DNA of 64,000 nt, taken from Allolobophora icterica (lineage: Eukaryota; Annelida; Clitellata; Crassiclitellata; Lumbricidae). Made by a program: the position numbers and the translations under genes. Each line of letters begins with the position of its first letter. The stretch's first letter is position 1. The DNA lies in NCBI GenBank assembly GCA_963556255.1, contig OY744616.1:9545064-9609063 (forward strand). Direction: 5' to 3'. Positions 12,166 through 24,360 of the stretch are shown one piece after another. Under the pieces are notes generated by a model. It did no database searches, was not told where the DNA came from, and saw only the letters and a list, made by a program, of their open reading frames with translations.

Positions 12166-13634
12166 CCCACAATATGTCGTAAAAAATCGGGCGCCACTCG
12201 GCAATGCAAACAAGCGAAAGTTCCATGCACTGTGAGGTGTGTTTTACAACGATTGAACGCTAATGCAAATGAACTGTTGATGCATGGCTTAGGCTACTGT
12301 GATTTTTTCTCACATTATTTACTAGTTGGGATTTTTTTCCTGGGAAGCGCAGTTCCGAAAACTCAATCACCACTCGCCATCTACCGACAGGAAGAGAAGA
12401 CTTCGTTTCATCGACATATCACATCAAGTAGATCGTCCGCTGTACACAGACATATCACAGCAATAGATCGTCTCCGTGAAAATGCAAATAGGTCCATTAC
12501 ATGTCCGGCGGGGCATTTGTCCGCCGGCCGGTTTCGTCGGCGTGTGAATATTGCGCGCCACTTCCTGTTTGTGCAGGGAGTAATGACGCACAGCATTGTG
12601 GTCGGAGAACGAAACCTTTTGGCATTGTTTCGAAAATGACGCGTCCAGGTATTCCACCGCGGTGCATTGTTGATCGGGTTGCATCTAATGCGGGTAAGCC
12701 GCACGTAGTGCAGTCAGGTAGCCAGAAACTTCAGGATTCGAAACTAAATAGACGTATGGCTGTAAGTATATATTTATGTATTTATATATATATGTATGTA
12801 TGCATGAATTTTTATACATGTATGTATTTATTTTTCTAGGTATTCACACAGCGACTTTTTAAGAAGCTCACGTCATGTGTTTTACATCATCATCCAATAT
12901 GTGACTGAGCACACTGGTGTTTCGTCGTCACTAGGGTTTTGAACGCTAATGCTAATTTTGTCCTATAGACAATTAGACATGTTTTAAAATTATCAAGATA
13001 CTGGTTGGTGATGACGCCAACTATGGCCTATGTAGACAATTAGCCCAAAATATGGTTGCTATCAATTCATAAGCTTAAAATGTATAGACGTAGAAGGTTA
13101 TGGTAACCCTAATCTTGAAACTCTCTTTAAACCTCCCCTTCATTCTTGACCTTAATAAGGAGACAGACTTTGGGATTCTATCCCGTGCTTTTTTCTACTT
13201 TCTTCACCCAGTGCAGTTGTCTCCTTGCCGCACCCCTTGCAGTTATCCAATTTCCCTATATCTTCTCTGCCATCGAAGACCTTCGGATGACAAACAATGC
13301 AAGCGATCTGAACGTCATTTGGCAGCGGAGCCATTGTCTTGGAAACCATAGCAACAGAAACGTTCACTTCGTCATATGACGCCAATCTTGGCAGTTTCAT
13401 TAAAAAGGTCCGCTTTTCTTCGTATACAGACAGAGCTTAGACATTCGTGCTAAAGCAAAGTATTCATAAATTCTTCAGAATTGCCGAGTCGATAAGCCGA
13501 ACCTTCCTTGAGCAACGAATGTATGAAAGGAATCACGGCAGAGTCCATTAGGTGTAGACCTTCTAGGTCTTTAATCGTAATCGTAATCCTATTTACTTAT
13601 TTGCTCAGTTTCCCTGAAAATATCTCGTATAATC
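12166..13634. other. No gene seen
   Basis: Unique sequence. The 12405-12660 stretch is G/C-richer, with local GCCGGC palindromes, and is open in several frames, none with a recognisable domain. A short TATG/TATT strip lies near 12765-12835. Confidence 0.4.
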
Positions 13635-14130
13635 ATATGCCGAGGCTAAGAAAATTAAGTCGCTAACACTTTATACCCATGGCTGCCTGGTTCTAGGACT
13701 TTTCGCCCCCGGAAGATTCGCCCCCGACATTTCGTCCCCCGGAAGTTTCGGCCCCGTCGATCCAGCTTCTAGTCTTAGTTACATTTTCATCATAGATCCC
13801 GGAAGCGAAACTTCCGGGGGGGGGGCGAATCTTCCCGGGGGCGAAATGTCGGGGACGAATCTTCCGGGGGCGATTCTTCCGGGGGCGAAATTTCCATATC
13901 CCGGCTGCCTCAGGGCTAGCTTGAGGAACTCTCTTCTTCGTCTCTTCCTCTTCCTCCTCCCCTCTCCTTTCCCTTTCCCTTTCCCTCCTCCTCCTCCTCC
14001 TCTTCCTCTTCCTCTTGCTCCTCCTCCTCTTCCTCTTCATCTTCCTCTTCTCTTCCTCTTCCACTTCCTCCTCGTCCTCTTCTTCTTCTTCTTCTTCTTC
14101 TTCTTCTTCTTCTTCTTCTTCTTCTTCTTT
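13635..14130 (+). mobile_element. SINE family A, copy 2, 5'-truncated and split
   Basis: Starts at the tail block ATGCCGAGGCTAAGAAAATT and runs through CACTTTATACCCATGGCTGC to 13688. It resumes after a fold-back insertion at 13903-13935 (CAGGGCTAGCTTGAGGAACT) and ends in a long TCC/TTC tail to about 14130. The tRNA-like head is missing. Confidence 0.8.
13689..13902. mobile_element. Fold-back element inserted in a SINE
   Basis: Both ends carry tandem inverted blocks of TTTCGCCCCCGGAAGATTCG type (left 13699-13755; right, on the other strand, 13800-13892) around a unique core of about 45 bp. The flanks carry the 8-bp duplication GGCTGCCT (13681-13688 and 13903-13910), and removing the insert restores the SINE consensus. 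No coding capacity. The first 12 terminal bases match poorly between the two ends, so superfamily is uncertain despite the 8-bp duplication. Confidence 0.7.
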
Positions 14131-14549
14131 TATTTCTTATGGGTGAAGGTCACATGGGTCGATATCTCGCTTCTTACTTTTTTCGACCTACCAGGGTTTC
14201 TTCCCCACCCCACCCCCTCCTCACGGTTACAGCTATGTGAAGTGCGGGAAGTATCTTATTTGGATTTCCAATATGCTTGATACCCGATCTAAACTCATTT
14301 GTGTCGAAAAATATACATGCAAGGAACCGGTTTCAGAATCCCCACCAATGGTGCAAGTGACGCTGTTGGCCGATGCAATTACTATCCAGCGAAGAACGGT
14401 AACCAGGGACAAGTGCATTGGATGGGATCAGATTTCCCCCGCACACAGGAAGGAGTCCATTTCTGAAATAAAGACACTTTGGATGATGAGGCGAGGTCGA
14501 TTTTCTAAACGCTGCGAAGCTTTAAAGAAATAGCCTCATGCAGCACAGT
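14131..14549. other. No gene seen
   Basis: Unique sequence with a 98-codon plus-strand frame (14237-14533) of unbiased composition. I do not recognise it, and no homologous domain or flanking splice logic supports it as a gene. Confidence 0.35.
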
Positions 14550-14554
14550 GTTTG

Positions 14555-14610
<56 letters not shown>

Positions 14611-14762
14611 TGCGTAAGCTTGTGTGTGTGTGTGTGTTTGTTTGTGTGTGCGTGTGTGTGCGTGTGTGGTGCGTATGCTTGTGTGTGTGTGTGTGCGCGC
14701 ACGTGTGTGCGTGTGTGTGTATGTGAGTGTGTGTGTGAGTGTGTGTGTGTGTGTGTGTGTTC
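14550..14762. repeat. (GT)n array
   Basis: GT repeats with a few GC and TT interruptions and a local duplication of GTGGTGCGTA.GCTTGTG at about 14608 and 14667. Confidence 0.95.
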
Positions 14763-15639
14763 TCTTTTGTGCAGAGCATCTGAACTCTAGTTTGACAAAA
14801 TTTAATGTCCTTTCCTAAAAAATTTCCAGACGCTCTCTGTTAGCTATGAAAGACCATGAAAGCAAATGTCAAACTCTGTTCCGATTTCTGAGAACTGTAT
14901 CGCTGCCATGGACCCCTTTAGCAGTCTGTGATCAGAAACGATTCACGTGTAAAACAGTAAACACTTTTTAAAAGCACACAAGAAAACTAAACTAATGACT
15001 GATAATTGCTCTTAAACGCACAAAGATAATCGTTTCCTTCACAGACTTTGTCCATGTTTTCTCCGAATCCATTCTTGGCTCTCGATCAAACTCACTCTGG
15101 AATTTCGCTCTCACAGCGAATTTACGTAGTAGCAACGAAAACTGTAGAAAGATCGCATTGAATAATTTACGAGCTTATGATGGTACCAATCTGTTAATGA
15201 TAACTTTCAAAGGAAGCGTTGAACGTCGTTGCCAAATTGTTGGAATTGAAAATCCAGACATTTCACACGTTGCTGACCCTGCATCTAACAAAACAAATGG
15301 AGGTGGAAAGAGCGACTGGCAGTCTCGATTGATTTAAGAGTCTCCCGTCCGGAGTTGAGACCATCCGTCCGTTGATTAATATTCACTGGGCCATCCACCA
15401 TTTCAAAGAATCTCTCGTGGATCTGATTTACTGGGGACTGGTGATGAATAAGTTGACAGAAATCTATGTGATGCGGAAAATAATTCCATATATTTAGATG
15501 TATGAATTCGTACATGCAGATAGACTTACATTCATATTCACACGTTGCTGATCTTGCATCTCACAAGACAAATGGAGGACATACAGATAGACTTATATAC
15601 ATATATATTCATACACACGAACATACAGACTGTCAGATT
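14763..15639. other. No gene seen
   Basis: Unique sequence. A short direct repeat (ACACGTTGCTGA, CATCT.ACAA.ACAAATGGAGG) lies at about 15267-15305 and 15540-15578. No coding region was recognised. Confidence 0.4.
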
Positions 15640-15937
15640 ATACATGCATACATACATACATACATACACACACAAGTACATACATACATACATACATACA
15701 TACATACATACATACATACATACATACATACATACATACACACACAAGTACATACATACATACATACATACATACATACATACATACATACATACATACA
15801 TACATACATGCATGCATACGTAAATACACACATACGCACATACATACGTACATGCCAACGTGCATACATACGTACATAGATACAGTCATACATAGGTGCA
15901 TACATATACACACACATACATGCATACATACATACAT
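15640..15937. repeat. (CATA)n array
   Basis: CATA units with two CACACACAAGTA interruptions (about 15664 and 15739), which indicates an internal duplication of roughly 75 bp. Confidence 0.95.
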
Positions 15938-15939
15938 AT

Positions 15940-16200
15940 CAATCAATCAGTCAATCAATATCTTTATTGCAATCCATGACAATCAGTAACACAATCTCTG
16001 CGAACATAAACAATCCAAAGAGAAATACATGAAATTAGAGAACCAAAAATCAGAAGAAAAATCAGAAGAAATAGTTCAGAAACCAATTAACTGAAAATTC
16101 GGATCAATTTAGATCAATAAAAGTATCAAGTTCCTTTAGAACTAGTATGTCATCGATGGCAATGGGTGACCCTAAAGGGATGGAAGTCCTGCTGGACAGG
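15940..16200 (-). mobile_element. LINE 3' UTR and tail, minus orientation
   Basis: Read on the minus strand it ends in GCAATAAAGATATTGATTG and ATTG repeats. Inside it carries CATCCCTTTAGGGTCACCC followed by ATTG and CATCGATGACA. The same block occurs in the 3' UTR of the LINE at 37243-40050 (about 38927-38970), so this is another copy of that family, represented here by its 3' end. Confidence 0.65.
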
Positions 16201-16454
16201 GTTACCCGACTATGTCAAACTTCCAGATATCTTGATGGCAGTGAATTGGCTTCTCGTAAGGGTCCATACCGTATCAAGGACGCTTCTAGTATACAAAATA
16301 ACCCATGAGAGGATACATAAAGGAAGTCTAGTCTTAACTATCCTTAACTAATAGGAAAACATCCCCGAGGTAAGCTCAGGGCTGGGCTCCAGAGTGGCGT
16401 AGTACTGCTCCAGGTGGCAATACTACGCCTGGTACTACGCAGCACTACTATATA
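16201..16454. other. No gene; probable LINE remnant
   Basis: May continue the LINE to the left. No reverse-transcriptase motif could be read. Confidence 0.3.
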
Positions 16455-16710
16455 GTCATACACATACATACATACATACATACATACATACATACATACA
16501 TACATACATACATACATACATACATACATACATACATACATACATACATACATACATACATACATACATACATACATACATACATACATACATACATACA
16601 TACATACATACATACATACATACATACATACATACATACATACATACATACATACATACATACATACATACATACATACATACATACATACATACATACA
16701 TACATACATA
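16455..16710. repeat. Pure (CATA)n, about 64 units
   Basis: Uninterrupted CATA for about 255 bp. The MYVC and HTYI frames over it are artefacts. Confidence 0.98.
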
Positions 16711-17091
16711 GTCCTTTCCGATGTCATGATTTACGATCGTTGTGTTAGTCGAAATCTACAGCTAGCGAAACCGCTGATCCACGGAACCAGGTGGAGTTTG
16801 GAAGCGACGTTCCTGTGTTCCACCGTCGGCTGGATCCGTTCCGTTGTTTTGCCAGCAGCGCATGGAACTCACAAACAAATGAAATCGACATGAACACGGA
16901 TCTCCTGTGGGCGTTCTATCCCGCGTCAGGTGCGATCAGGTGCAAAGCAATCATTCCATCTCACCTGTGACCCACCTACGTCAGGTAAATTGCGTGGCAA
17001 TCTCTCTCTTGTAATGTCTATTAGCTAACAATAGGTAAGGTAAAAAAAATGGTACCCTGGGAAAAGTGACGCAATGTAAGGTGCTATTTTT
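16711..17091. other. No gene seen
   Basis: Unique sequence up to the left end of the hAT element. Confidence 0.4.
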
Positions 17092-17985
17092 CAGTCTTGT
17101 TGTCAAAACCTTAAACCTCAAGACCAAGGCCAAGACCAAGACCTTGAACCTCAAGACCAAGACCAAGACCAAGACCTTGAACCTCAAGACCAAGACCAAG
17201 ACCAAGACCAAGACCAAGACCAAGACCTTGAACCTCAAGACCAAGACAGAGACCAAGACCCAAAAAAATCGCAGTCGTATCCAGACTTCTATTCCTTATT
17301 AAAATTGTCCAGTCGGACTACTCGTTATTTTAATGAAAATATGAGTTTTTTCTTTTATTCAAGTAAAACATCTCTAATTGGAGACTGCAGAGAATTCCGA
17401 ATTCGTATTCACAAAAGTCCTTCATGCGAAATGTTATTCCAAATGCCTGTTGAATTTTATAAAACCCAATTTGCTCAGAATTTTTGACCAAGACGTGACC
17501 TGTGGGCTTCATAAAAATTCTACCATGTGAAAAAACACGGTCTACAAGTGCTGAAATCGCTAGCACACAAAGCAGCTTTTCAAGAACCGGATGTAAATGT
17601 ACAAATTAATCATGAGTCTGTTTCGAAATCATTCCATGGTAAATAACCGGAAGTCAAAATAATTGTCCAAAACAACAGTGAAGCCTCATTCACACCGTGT
17701 AAATACTAAAGCAATAACTGTATGAGTAATTATTGGATAAATTTTTAAAATTCTTGCCGTTTGTTAAAATTAATGACTGTTCATATTGACAAAAGTCTTG
17801 GTCTTGGTCTTGCAAAACTAAGACCAAGACTTTGAACCTCAAGACCAAGACCAAGACCAAGACCTTGAACCTCAAGACCAAGACCAAGACCTTTGGTCTC
17901 AAGACCAAGACCAAGACCAAGACTTTTAAAAACGAACTCGAGTACACTCGAGACCAAGACTTTGGTCTCGAGGACAACAAGACTG
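17092..17985. mobile_element. Non-autonomous hAT with AAGACC arms, copy 1
   Basis: The ends are perfect 13-bp inverted repeats (CAGTCTTGTTGTC). Flanking octamers CTATTTTT and GTATTTCT are alike at 6 of 8 positions. Both arms are filled with AAGACC hexamers punctuated by TTGAACCTC. The right arm also holds a 14-bp hairpin (17792-17805 with 17820-17833). The central minus-strand frame (about 17566-17330) keeps a decayed hAT dimerisation stretch, with the core DRVFSHGRIFM. It lacks the rest of the transposase. A second copy lies at 57723-58604. Confidence 0.8.
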
Positions 17986-18002
17986 GTATTTCTACACGTA
18001 AG

Positions 18003-18150
18003 TGAAGTACGGAAAAAGTAACGCGAGGTAAGGTAAGTCAACATAAGGTACATAAGGTAATATTAGGTAGTATAATTTGAGATAAGGTAAGATTTAGGAC
18101 AAGGTGAGATAAGGTAGGTTTAGGTAACATTAGGAAACACAAGGTAAGGT
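18003..18150. repeat. Degenerate (AGGTA)n
   Basis: AAGGTAAGGTA-like pentamer repeats with many substitutions. A reverse-complement counterpart is at about 33760-33840. Confidence 0.7.
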
Positions 18151-18836
18151 CGGAAGTTACCGCGCTGTTACCGTCCCTGGTACAATTTGCCTTCTGAAGG
18201 TGAAGAATAAACCCTTCCGAAGAAGCATATCCCCACATCATTATCATTTTCATCGTCGTCTTAGTCGTTGCCATAGTCATCATCGTCGTCGTCATCACCA
18301 CCATGAACAGCAACAACTTCAGTGTCACAATTAATTCAAAACTCGACATAATCTGCCTGGTGTCACACCACATTCTATTTCACCAGACAATGATCTCTAC
18401 ATGCATGTATATTACAAAATTCCACAGTAGTGTCTGTAATACTATGGTGGCACGGTGATCAGACAACGGAAGTCGATGAACATCATGACCTCATTATCAT
18501 CTATTACTTCCAACCATCACTCCTTAAAGCGTTTATCCGCGGCAGTAAGAACAGAATTTACGACCACGAGCACCAATTATTCGGAGCCGTGTGTAACAAG
18601 ACGGTGGAAGGGAACACTAATTCTCGGACAGGCGGAAGAGCACACGGTAACCGATAACAGATTACCCAGATACTTCATCAAAACGGCGCCGGGTTGGTTA
18701 GCTTGCCAGAGTTAGCCACGGCTTGTCACGCAGTTTATATTGCCAGAGTGGATCGTGTTGCTCAATGTACTGCGTTGACTTCAAGCTATAAAGCTCAAGT
18801 GAACTGAACTCTGAGTTTAGTATCATCTTAAATCGT
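18151..18836. other. No gene seen
   Basis: Unique sequence. Two short open frames on the plus strand overlap each other in different phases and show no domain. Confidence 0.4.
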
Positions 18837-18848
18837 GCTATTAACATG

Positions 18849-19237
18849 GGCGTGCTGGATAGTGTAGTGGCTAGCGCGCTGGACTGGCAATCGATAGGAC
18901 GCGGGTTTAAATTCCCGCCAGGGCAGAAGTTTGGTTGAGATTTCTGCTACACCTGCACCCATAGCCATTTCAACTATAATGAGTACACTGATCATACACT
19001 TTCGGTGGGAAGATGAGACGACGAGGCAGAGGACTGGCTACCAGAGGTTAAGAAAATGAGGGCGGTAACACTTCATACAATGGTAAAGGGACTCTTCTTC
19101 TCCTCCTCCTCTTCCTCCTCCTCCTCCTCCTCCTCCTCCTCCTCCTCCTCCTTCTTCTTCTTCTTCTTCTTCTTCTTCTTCTTCTTCTTCTTCTTCTTCT
19201 TCTTCTTCTTCTTCTTCTTCTTCTTCTTCTAAGTCGA
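18849..19237 (+). mobile_element. SINE family A, copy 3, full length
   Basis: Starts GGCGTGCTGGATAGTGTAG (box A), has box B GGGTTTAAATTCCCG, then CAGGGCAGAAGTTTGG, the ACTTTCGGTGGGAAGATGAG block and a (TCC)n(TTC)n tail of about 140 bp. The target duplication is GCTATTAACATG (18837-18848) against GCTATTAACGTG (19238-19249), one mismatch in 12. Confidence 0.88.
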
Positions 19238-19274
19238 GCTATTAACGTGATACGGTTACAGGGAATTTCAGCGT

Positions 19275-19500
19275 CGTTGCGTTCTTGGACACGGTAGCCG
19301 ATTCGTCATAGCGCTCAACCTGTAAGGCGAAGAGTATGGGTTCATGTCTCCTACGAAACCGTCACTGTGTATGGACTTTGACCAAGTCCGTCAGACACAG
19401 TGGCTCAGCGCCATCGATGCAGTCTTGTGCTTTATGATGACGACGTTCTAGAAGTCATGGCACCGCTGATCTGAATGGCGCTATATAAATGTTCGATTAC
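19275..19500 (+). mobile_element. tRNA-derived SINE, family B-related
   Basis: Head GGACACGGTAGCCGATTCG with a box-B-like GGGTTCATGTCTCC, body GTATGGACTTTGACCAAGTC like the family-B body at 10000-10222, and a tail motif GGCGCTATATAAATG shared with other repeats in the window. Confidence 0.6.
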
Positions 19501-19509
19501 AAATACAAT

Positions 19510-19793
19510 AACAAAATTAACTCAGACGCCTTGTCCATAGAGTAGTGGTAACATCACTGGCGTGAAGAGCAAGAGGTAGCGGGATCGCTTCCCGCAACCT
19601 CCTCAAATTTAGGTCCACTCAGCCTTTCATTCGCGAGATGGCGCGTTGTTAAAATGAGATGTAGGACGTGATGGGCGCCTTGCATGGCTGCCTTGTATAG
19701 TTAAATTCGACTCCTGTAATAACTTGTGATCATCCGTTCATACTGATTTGTAATCATACTGCGTTATTGTCGGTTTGAAGATATTAAACGAAG

Positions 19794-19825
<32 letters not shown>
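19510..19825 (+). mobile_element. tRNA-derived SINE, family C
   Basis: Head GTCCATAGAGTAGTGGTAAC (box A), box-B-like GGGATCGCTTCCCG, body CACTCAGCCTTTCATTCGCG and (TTA)n tail. The body block recurs in degraded form at 54085-54275. Confidence 0.65.
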
Positions 19826-20160
19826 GATAACTGCGTTACGGATGTCGTCGAAAAAGATTAGACTGGATTTGATTTATATTATATATTTAGATTTGATTCA
19901 GTTCGAATAGATTGGTTTGGATTTGATGCGATCAGATGGCTTTTCCAAGCTGATCTGCGTAGAACGAATTACAGAGTTTCCGCGAGAAATGCAGAAATCG
20001 AATAAGGATTCGTTCGGAGCTGCTTCGCGAACCAATTTTATAACAGAGCCTCGTTTTTCTATTTCGATTCCTGCTAAGCGTAGTCATTCCCGATTTCTAT
20101 TCTCCGTTGATCCACCTCTGAGCCGAGAAGACTTATCTCCGCATATCTATGCACATTGAT
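19826..20160. other. No gene seen
   Basis: Unique sequence with a GATTTGATT-rich start. An 80-codon frame has no domain. Confidence 0.35.
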
Positions 20161-20345
20161 AGAGGAAGAGGGAGACAGAGACAGAGACACAGAGACAGAG
20201 ACAGAGACAGACAGAGACAGAGGGAGGGAGACAGACACAGACCGAGAGACAGAGATACAGATACAGACAGACAGACAGACAGACAGACAGAGAAAGACGT
20301 TGCACTGTATGAGACAGAAACATAAAAAGAGCTAGACAGATAGCG
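20161..20345. repeat. Degenerate (GACA)n/(GAGACA)n
   Basis: GACAGA-type repeats with a pure (GACA) run near 20264-20290. Confidence 0.9.
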
Positions 20346-20349
20346 AGAT

Positions 20350-20560
20350 GTCAATCAATCAATCAAGCAATCAATCAATCTTTTATTCGGTATCCAAACT
20401 GAACAGGTAAATAATTCAAACAAACAAAAACAGGCTTGGGTACACTGGTGAAGCAGAAAGGGTCGTAGACCCTAAGCAGCGTCATCTGGGTAGAAGTGGG
20501 CCTACATAACGCATAAACACCAATCAATTTACATTTATTATTTTTGTAGATCGTAAAAGG
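20350..20560 (-). mobile_element. LINE 3' end, minus orientation
   Basis: On the minus strand it ends GGATACCGAATAAAAGATTG followed by ATTG repeats, the form of a CR1-like 3' terminus. The inner sequence is non-coding 3' UTR. Confidence 0.55.
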
Positions 20561-20714
20561 AAATTATTTTTTTCTATCATGATTAAGGACTCGATGACAT
20601 GCACTCGGAACTACGACCGAAGGATATAGACAGATACAGAGTGATATAGACAAAGAGAAAGACAGACACAGATATTGTGAGAGAGATGCGTGTATGTGTG
20701 TAACACCCATATCA

Positions 20715-21148
<434 letters not shown>

Positions 21149-21185
21149 CACATAGAAAGACCCGGAGAGATAGGTAAAGTAAAGG

Positions 21186-21451
21186 AGACAGACAGACAGT
21201 CAGACAGACAGACAGACAGACAGACAGTCGTAACCGTCTTTTGCATACTCATATCTTCGTCTATTAGCTCATCCAAGAGAAGTCACGAACGGACAGCATG
21301 CACGCAGCTTAACACAGCCGACGTAACATTAGACTGCAATAGACCTAATCATTTCGACTGATGAACCATTGAGCCCTGAAGCACGTAATGCCTGCACCAC
21401 AGTCTGTCTGTCTGTCTGTCTGTCTGTCTGTTCGTCTGTCCGTCTTTCCGT

Positions 21452-21512
<61 letters not shown>

Positions 21513-21555
21513 TGTCTGTCTGTCTGTCTTTCTGTCTGTCTGTCTGCTCGAGTAT
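21186..21555. repeat. (CAGA)n and (CTGT)n/(CTGC)n arrays
   Basis: A CAGA run at 21186-21228 and, 170 bp on, a CTGT array at 21398-21552 with a (TGCC)n core. The two are in inverted orientation (CAGA against TCTG). Confidence 0.9.
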
Positions 21556-22415
21556 GCGGTACTATTGATTGACAGACAGGTGAAAACCATCGACGTCTTA
21601 GAACAGGTTTCCTGAGCACCACGACTCATGTCTTGAGCAAACATCCGCTCACAATGACCAGAGGAGAGTTGGCATTATGACCGACTCATTTCTACGCGAA
21701 ATCACACAATGGTTGCATGTTTACAACCTTGTATATATATATATATATGCGTGGATATATAATATATATGTATATCTATGTATGCATATATGTATGAATA
21801 TATGTATGTACATGTATGTATGTATGTATGCATGCATGTATGTATGTATGTATCTATAAATATATACATGCATATATAAATACATACATACACAAATCCT
21901 GACATACTAACATACATACTGACATACAATTTCTGGCAGCCACAAGATGTCGCAAACACCATATGCTGCAATTTTTGGTTGTTACTTATACTCTTTGACG
22001 ACGCTGTGTCATAGCAAAGATGATTCGCGTCGCCCTCCTCCTGTATCCAGGCGTAGGACTGGCACTACCAGAGTGCGGGCAGTGGCGGAGTTAGGTCTAC
22101 TGCAATTTTTCGTACTTTTAAATGATGCTTTGTATTAAAAAATGTGAAATGAAATATAATACGTTGATGCATAAGCTTAGGCGAATGTCGTGATCTTTAG
22201 ATTTAAACCAAGGTCATCAGAAAGCTGCGAAGACTTGAAAAGTGTCTATAAAAATCTCGGAAGCTGAGGGCAGATCATTGGAATTTGTCCAGATTAGGAA
22301 ACCCAGCATGGATTCGCCTGTTCATAATAACATGTGACTGTATGAAGTCAGCTGAAATTTCTTGATTTGAAGCGACATTTGAGCTTAAACGAACACATAT
22401 AGAAAGATACGCAGG
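21556..22415. other. No gene; short GTAT strip
   Basis: Holds a TA/GTAT strip at 21732-21925. A segment at 22000-22075 (GTGTCATAGCAAAGATGATT, then CGCCCTCCTCC and ACTGGCACTACC) has counterparts at 35785-35915, so it is repeat-derived. No gene was recognised. Confidence 0.4.
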
Positions 22416-22796
22416 CTGACATATAGACAGACAGACAGGCTGACATATAGACAGACAGACATACATGCATACATACATACATACATACATACATACATAC
22501 ATACATACATACATACATACATACATACATACATACATACATACATACATACATACATACATACAGACATATAGACATACATACATACAGACATACATAC
22601 ATACATACATACAGACATACAGACAGATAGACATGCATACAGACATACAGACAAACATACATATAAACAGAAGGATATGCCTCTAGGCAAGCTTCTATAG
22701 CTGTCAGGAAAACACAACAAACAGACTGATAGACAGACTCACTAGGCAGACCAGACAGACAGACTGTATAGACAGCCAGACTGGCAGGCAGGCGGG

Positions 22797-22834
<38 letters not shown>

Positions 22835-22835
22835 T
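22416..22835. repeat. (CATA)n with CAGA interruptions
   Basis: CATA array from 22416 to about 22665 with CAGA and ATAGA variants, a short unique bridge, then (CAGA)n at 22797-22833. Confidence 0.93.
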
Positions 22836-23004
22836 AGACTTCGATGCGGTTTAGCTGAGGCCAAATGAGTGAAATCTGCTTTTCACTGTCGTCTGATGCG
22901 ACATCTGACGAAATGATTTCGAATTCCTCTGTCCTTCGGTCCATCTTAGGACTTTTTCTGTACGTTCTCCGATGTTCTGTCCTAATTCTGTCCTCGTGTG
23001 ATTT

Positions 23005-23243
23005 TCCAACCTTCGATATGTCCTCATGTCATGTTCTGTCCTTCGATCTCGATCTGTCCTTATATGAAGTTCTGTCCTTCAATCTGTCTTCATATCATGT
23101 TCTGTCTTTGGATCTGTCCTCATATCATGTTCTGTCCTTCGATCTGTCCTCATATCATGTTCTGTCCTTCGATCTGTCCTTATATGAAGTTCTGTCCTTC
23201 GATCCGTCCTCATATCATGTTCTGTCCTTCGATCCGTCCTCAA
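23005..23243. repeat. 30-bp minisatellite, about 7-8 units
   Basis: The unit alternates CATATCATGTTCTGTCCTTC with GATCTGTCCT, and some units have TATATGAAG in place of CATATCATG. Thirty bases is a multiple of three, so a frame stays open and repeats SSYHVLSFDL. Confidence 0.9.
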
Positions 23244-23404
23244 ATTATTAATACATACACACGTTACATCATACTTTGCGTTATTGTACTTCTATTGTAT
23301 ATAGTATTGTATTGCGTTGCATTGTATTGGATACTGTGACAAGCTCGTCTACAGTCTTCGTCTATATGCTTTGGAAAAATGATTAAACGAATTACAGTCA
23401 AAAA

Positions 23405-23706
23405 CCTTGTTAGTTCAACGACACAAGAAAACAGGCTCTGGGAACCCGCATTACCCCCCCTTGCCTCATTACTGCGGTATTAGGTGGTTCAACGACACAT
23501 GGAAAAATGCTCTGGAAGCTCACATTACCCCGTCTTGCCCCATTACTGCGGGATTAGGTGGTTCAACGACACAGAGAAAGCGCTCTGGAATCCAGCATTA
23601 CCCCGTCTTACCCGATTACTGCGGTTTTAGGTGATTCAGCGACACAGGGAAGAAACGCTCTGGAAGCCCACATAATCCCGTCTTACCCCGTTACCGCGGG
23701 ATTAGC
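23405..23706. repeat. About 74-bp tandem repeat, 4 units
   Basis: Four units, each with TTCAACGACACA (or TTCAGCGACACA), GCTCTGG, CATTACCCC and TTACTGCGG. Units diverge by substitutions and small indels, with the outer ones most degraded. Confidence 0.88.
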
Positions 23707-24360
23707 AAATCCGCTTGATAATTGATATACAGCACAGGGAAATTATTGCATCGGGAATGACATTTCGGAACTCGTTTCTTGTGCCAACTGCCTGGTAATA
23801 ACTTTTCCGTAGGGTGAACGGCGACTAATTGTTTAAGAGGTTTTGGGAATCCTTTGTTAATTACCTTCAAAGAATTACCGAAGAAAGACTGGAATTTACA
23901 CAGAGACACACAAAGGTAAAGACAGGTACATACCTTGTCTTTGCAGACAGACACAGGCAGACATACAGAAGGAAAGGCATTCGTGCAGAGATACATACAC
24001 AGATACTTACGTACATATATGCATTCATACATAGCAAAATGCAGACAGGCAGACAGACACACGGACACACAGACAGACAGACGGACAGATGAACAGACAG
24101 ACTTAACGCATAAACAGACATAAATGCATTTGACGAAGAGAACTAGCGGGACAAACAGAAGTACATGCACACAGACAGATAAACAGATATTCAGGCAGAC
24201 AGGCAGGCGTACAATAATAGATCAAGGTGTAAAAACTAGCAGCAAAATCTTTCGTGCGCAGAGACATGCATGCTGACGTAGAGACACAGACTCGTAGGCT
24301 GACAAAAGGACCGACCGACAGAAACACAAGCCATGAACACACGGTTCTAAGCCTGGCATG
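23707..24360. other. No gene; degenerate CAGA strip
   Basis: Unique sequence, then degenerate ACAGACA/ACATAC repeats from about 23940 to 24330. Confidence 0.5.

Noticed and set aside
18855..18930. Functional tRNA genes
   Set aside because: Several tRNA-like heads (18.9, 35.0, 10.0, 19.5, 26.3 kb) carry box A and B, but they continue into SINE bodies and do not fold into a sound cloverleaf.
22076..22091. hAT-type terminus CAGTGGCGGAGTTAGG
   Set aside because: Typical terminal sequence, but no matching inverted end or 8-bp duplication was found within reach.
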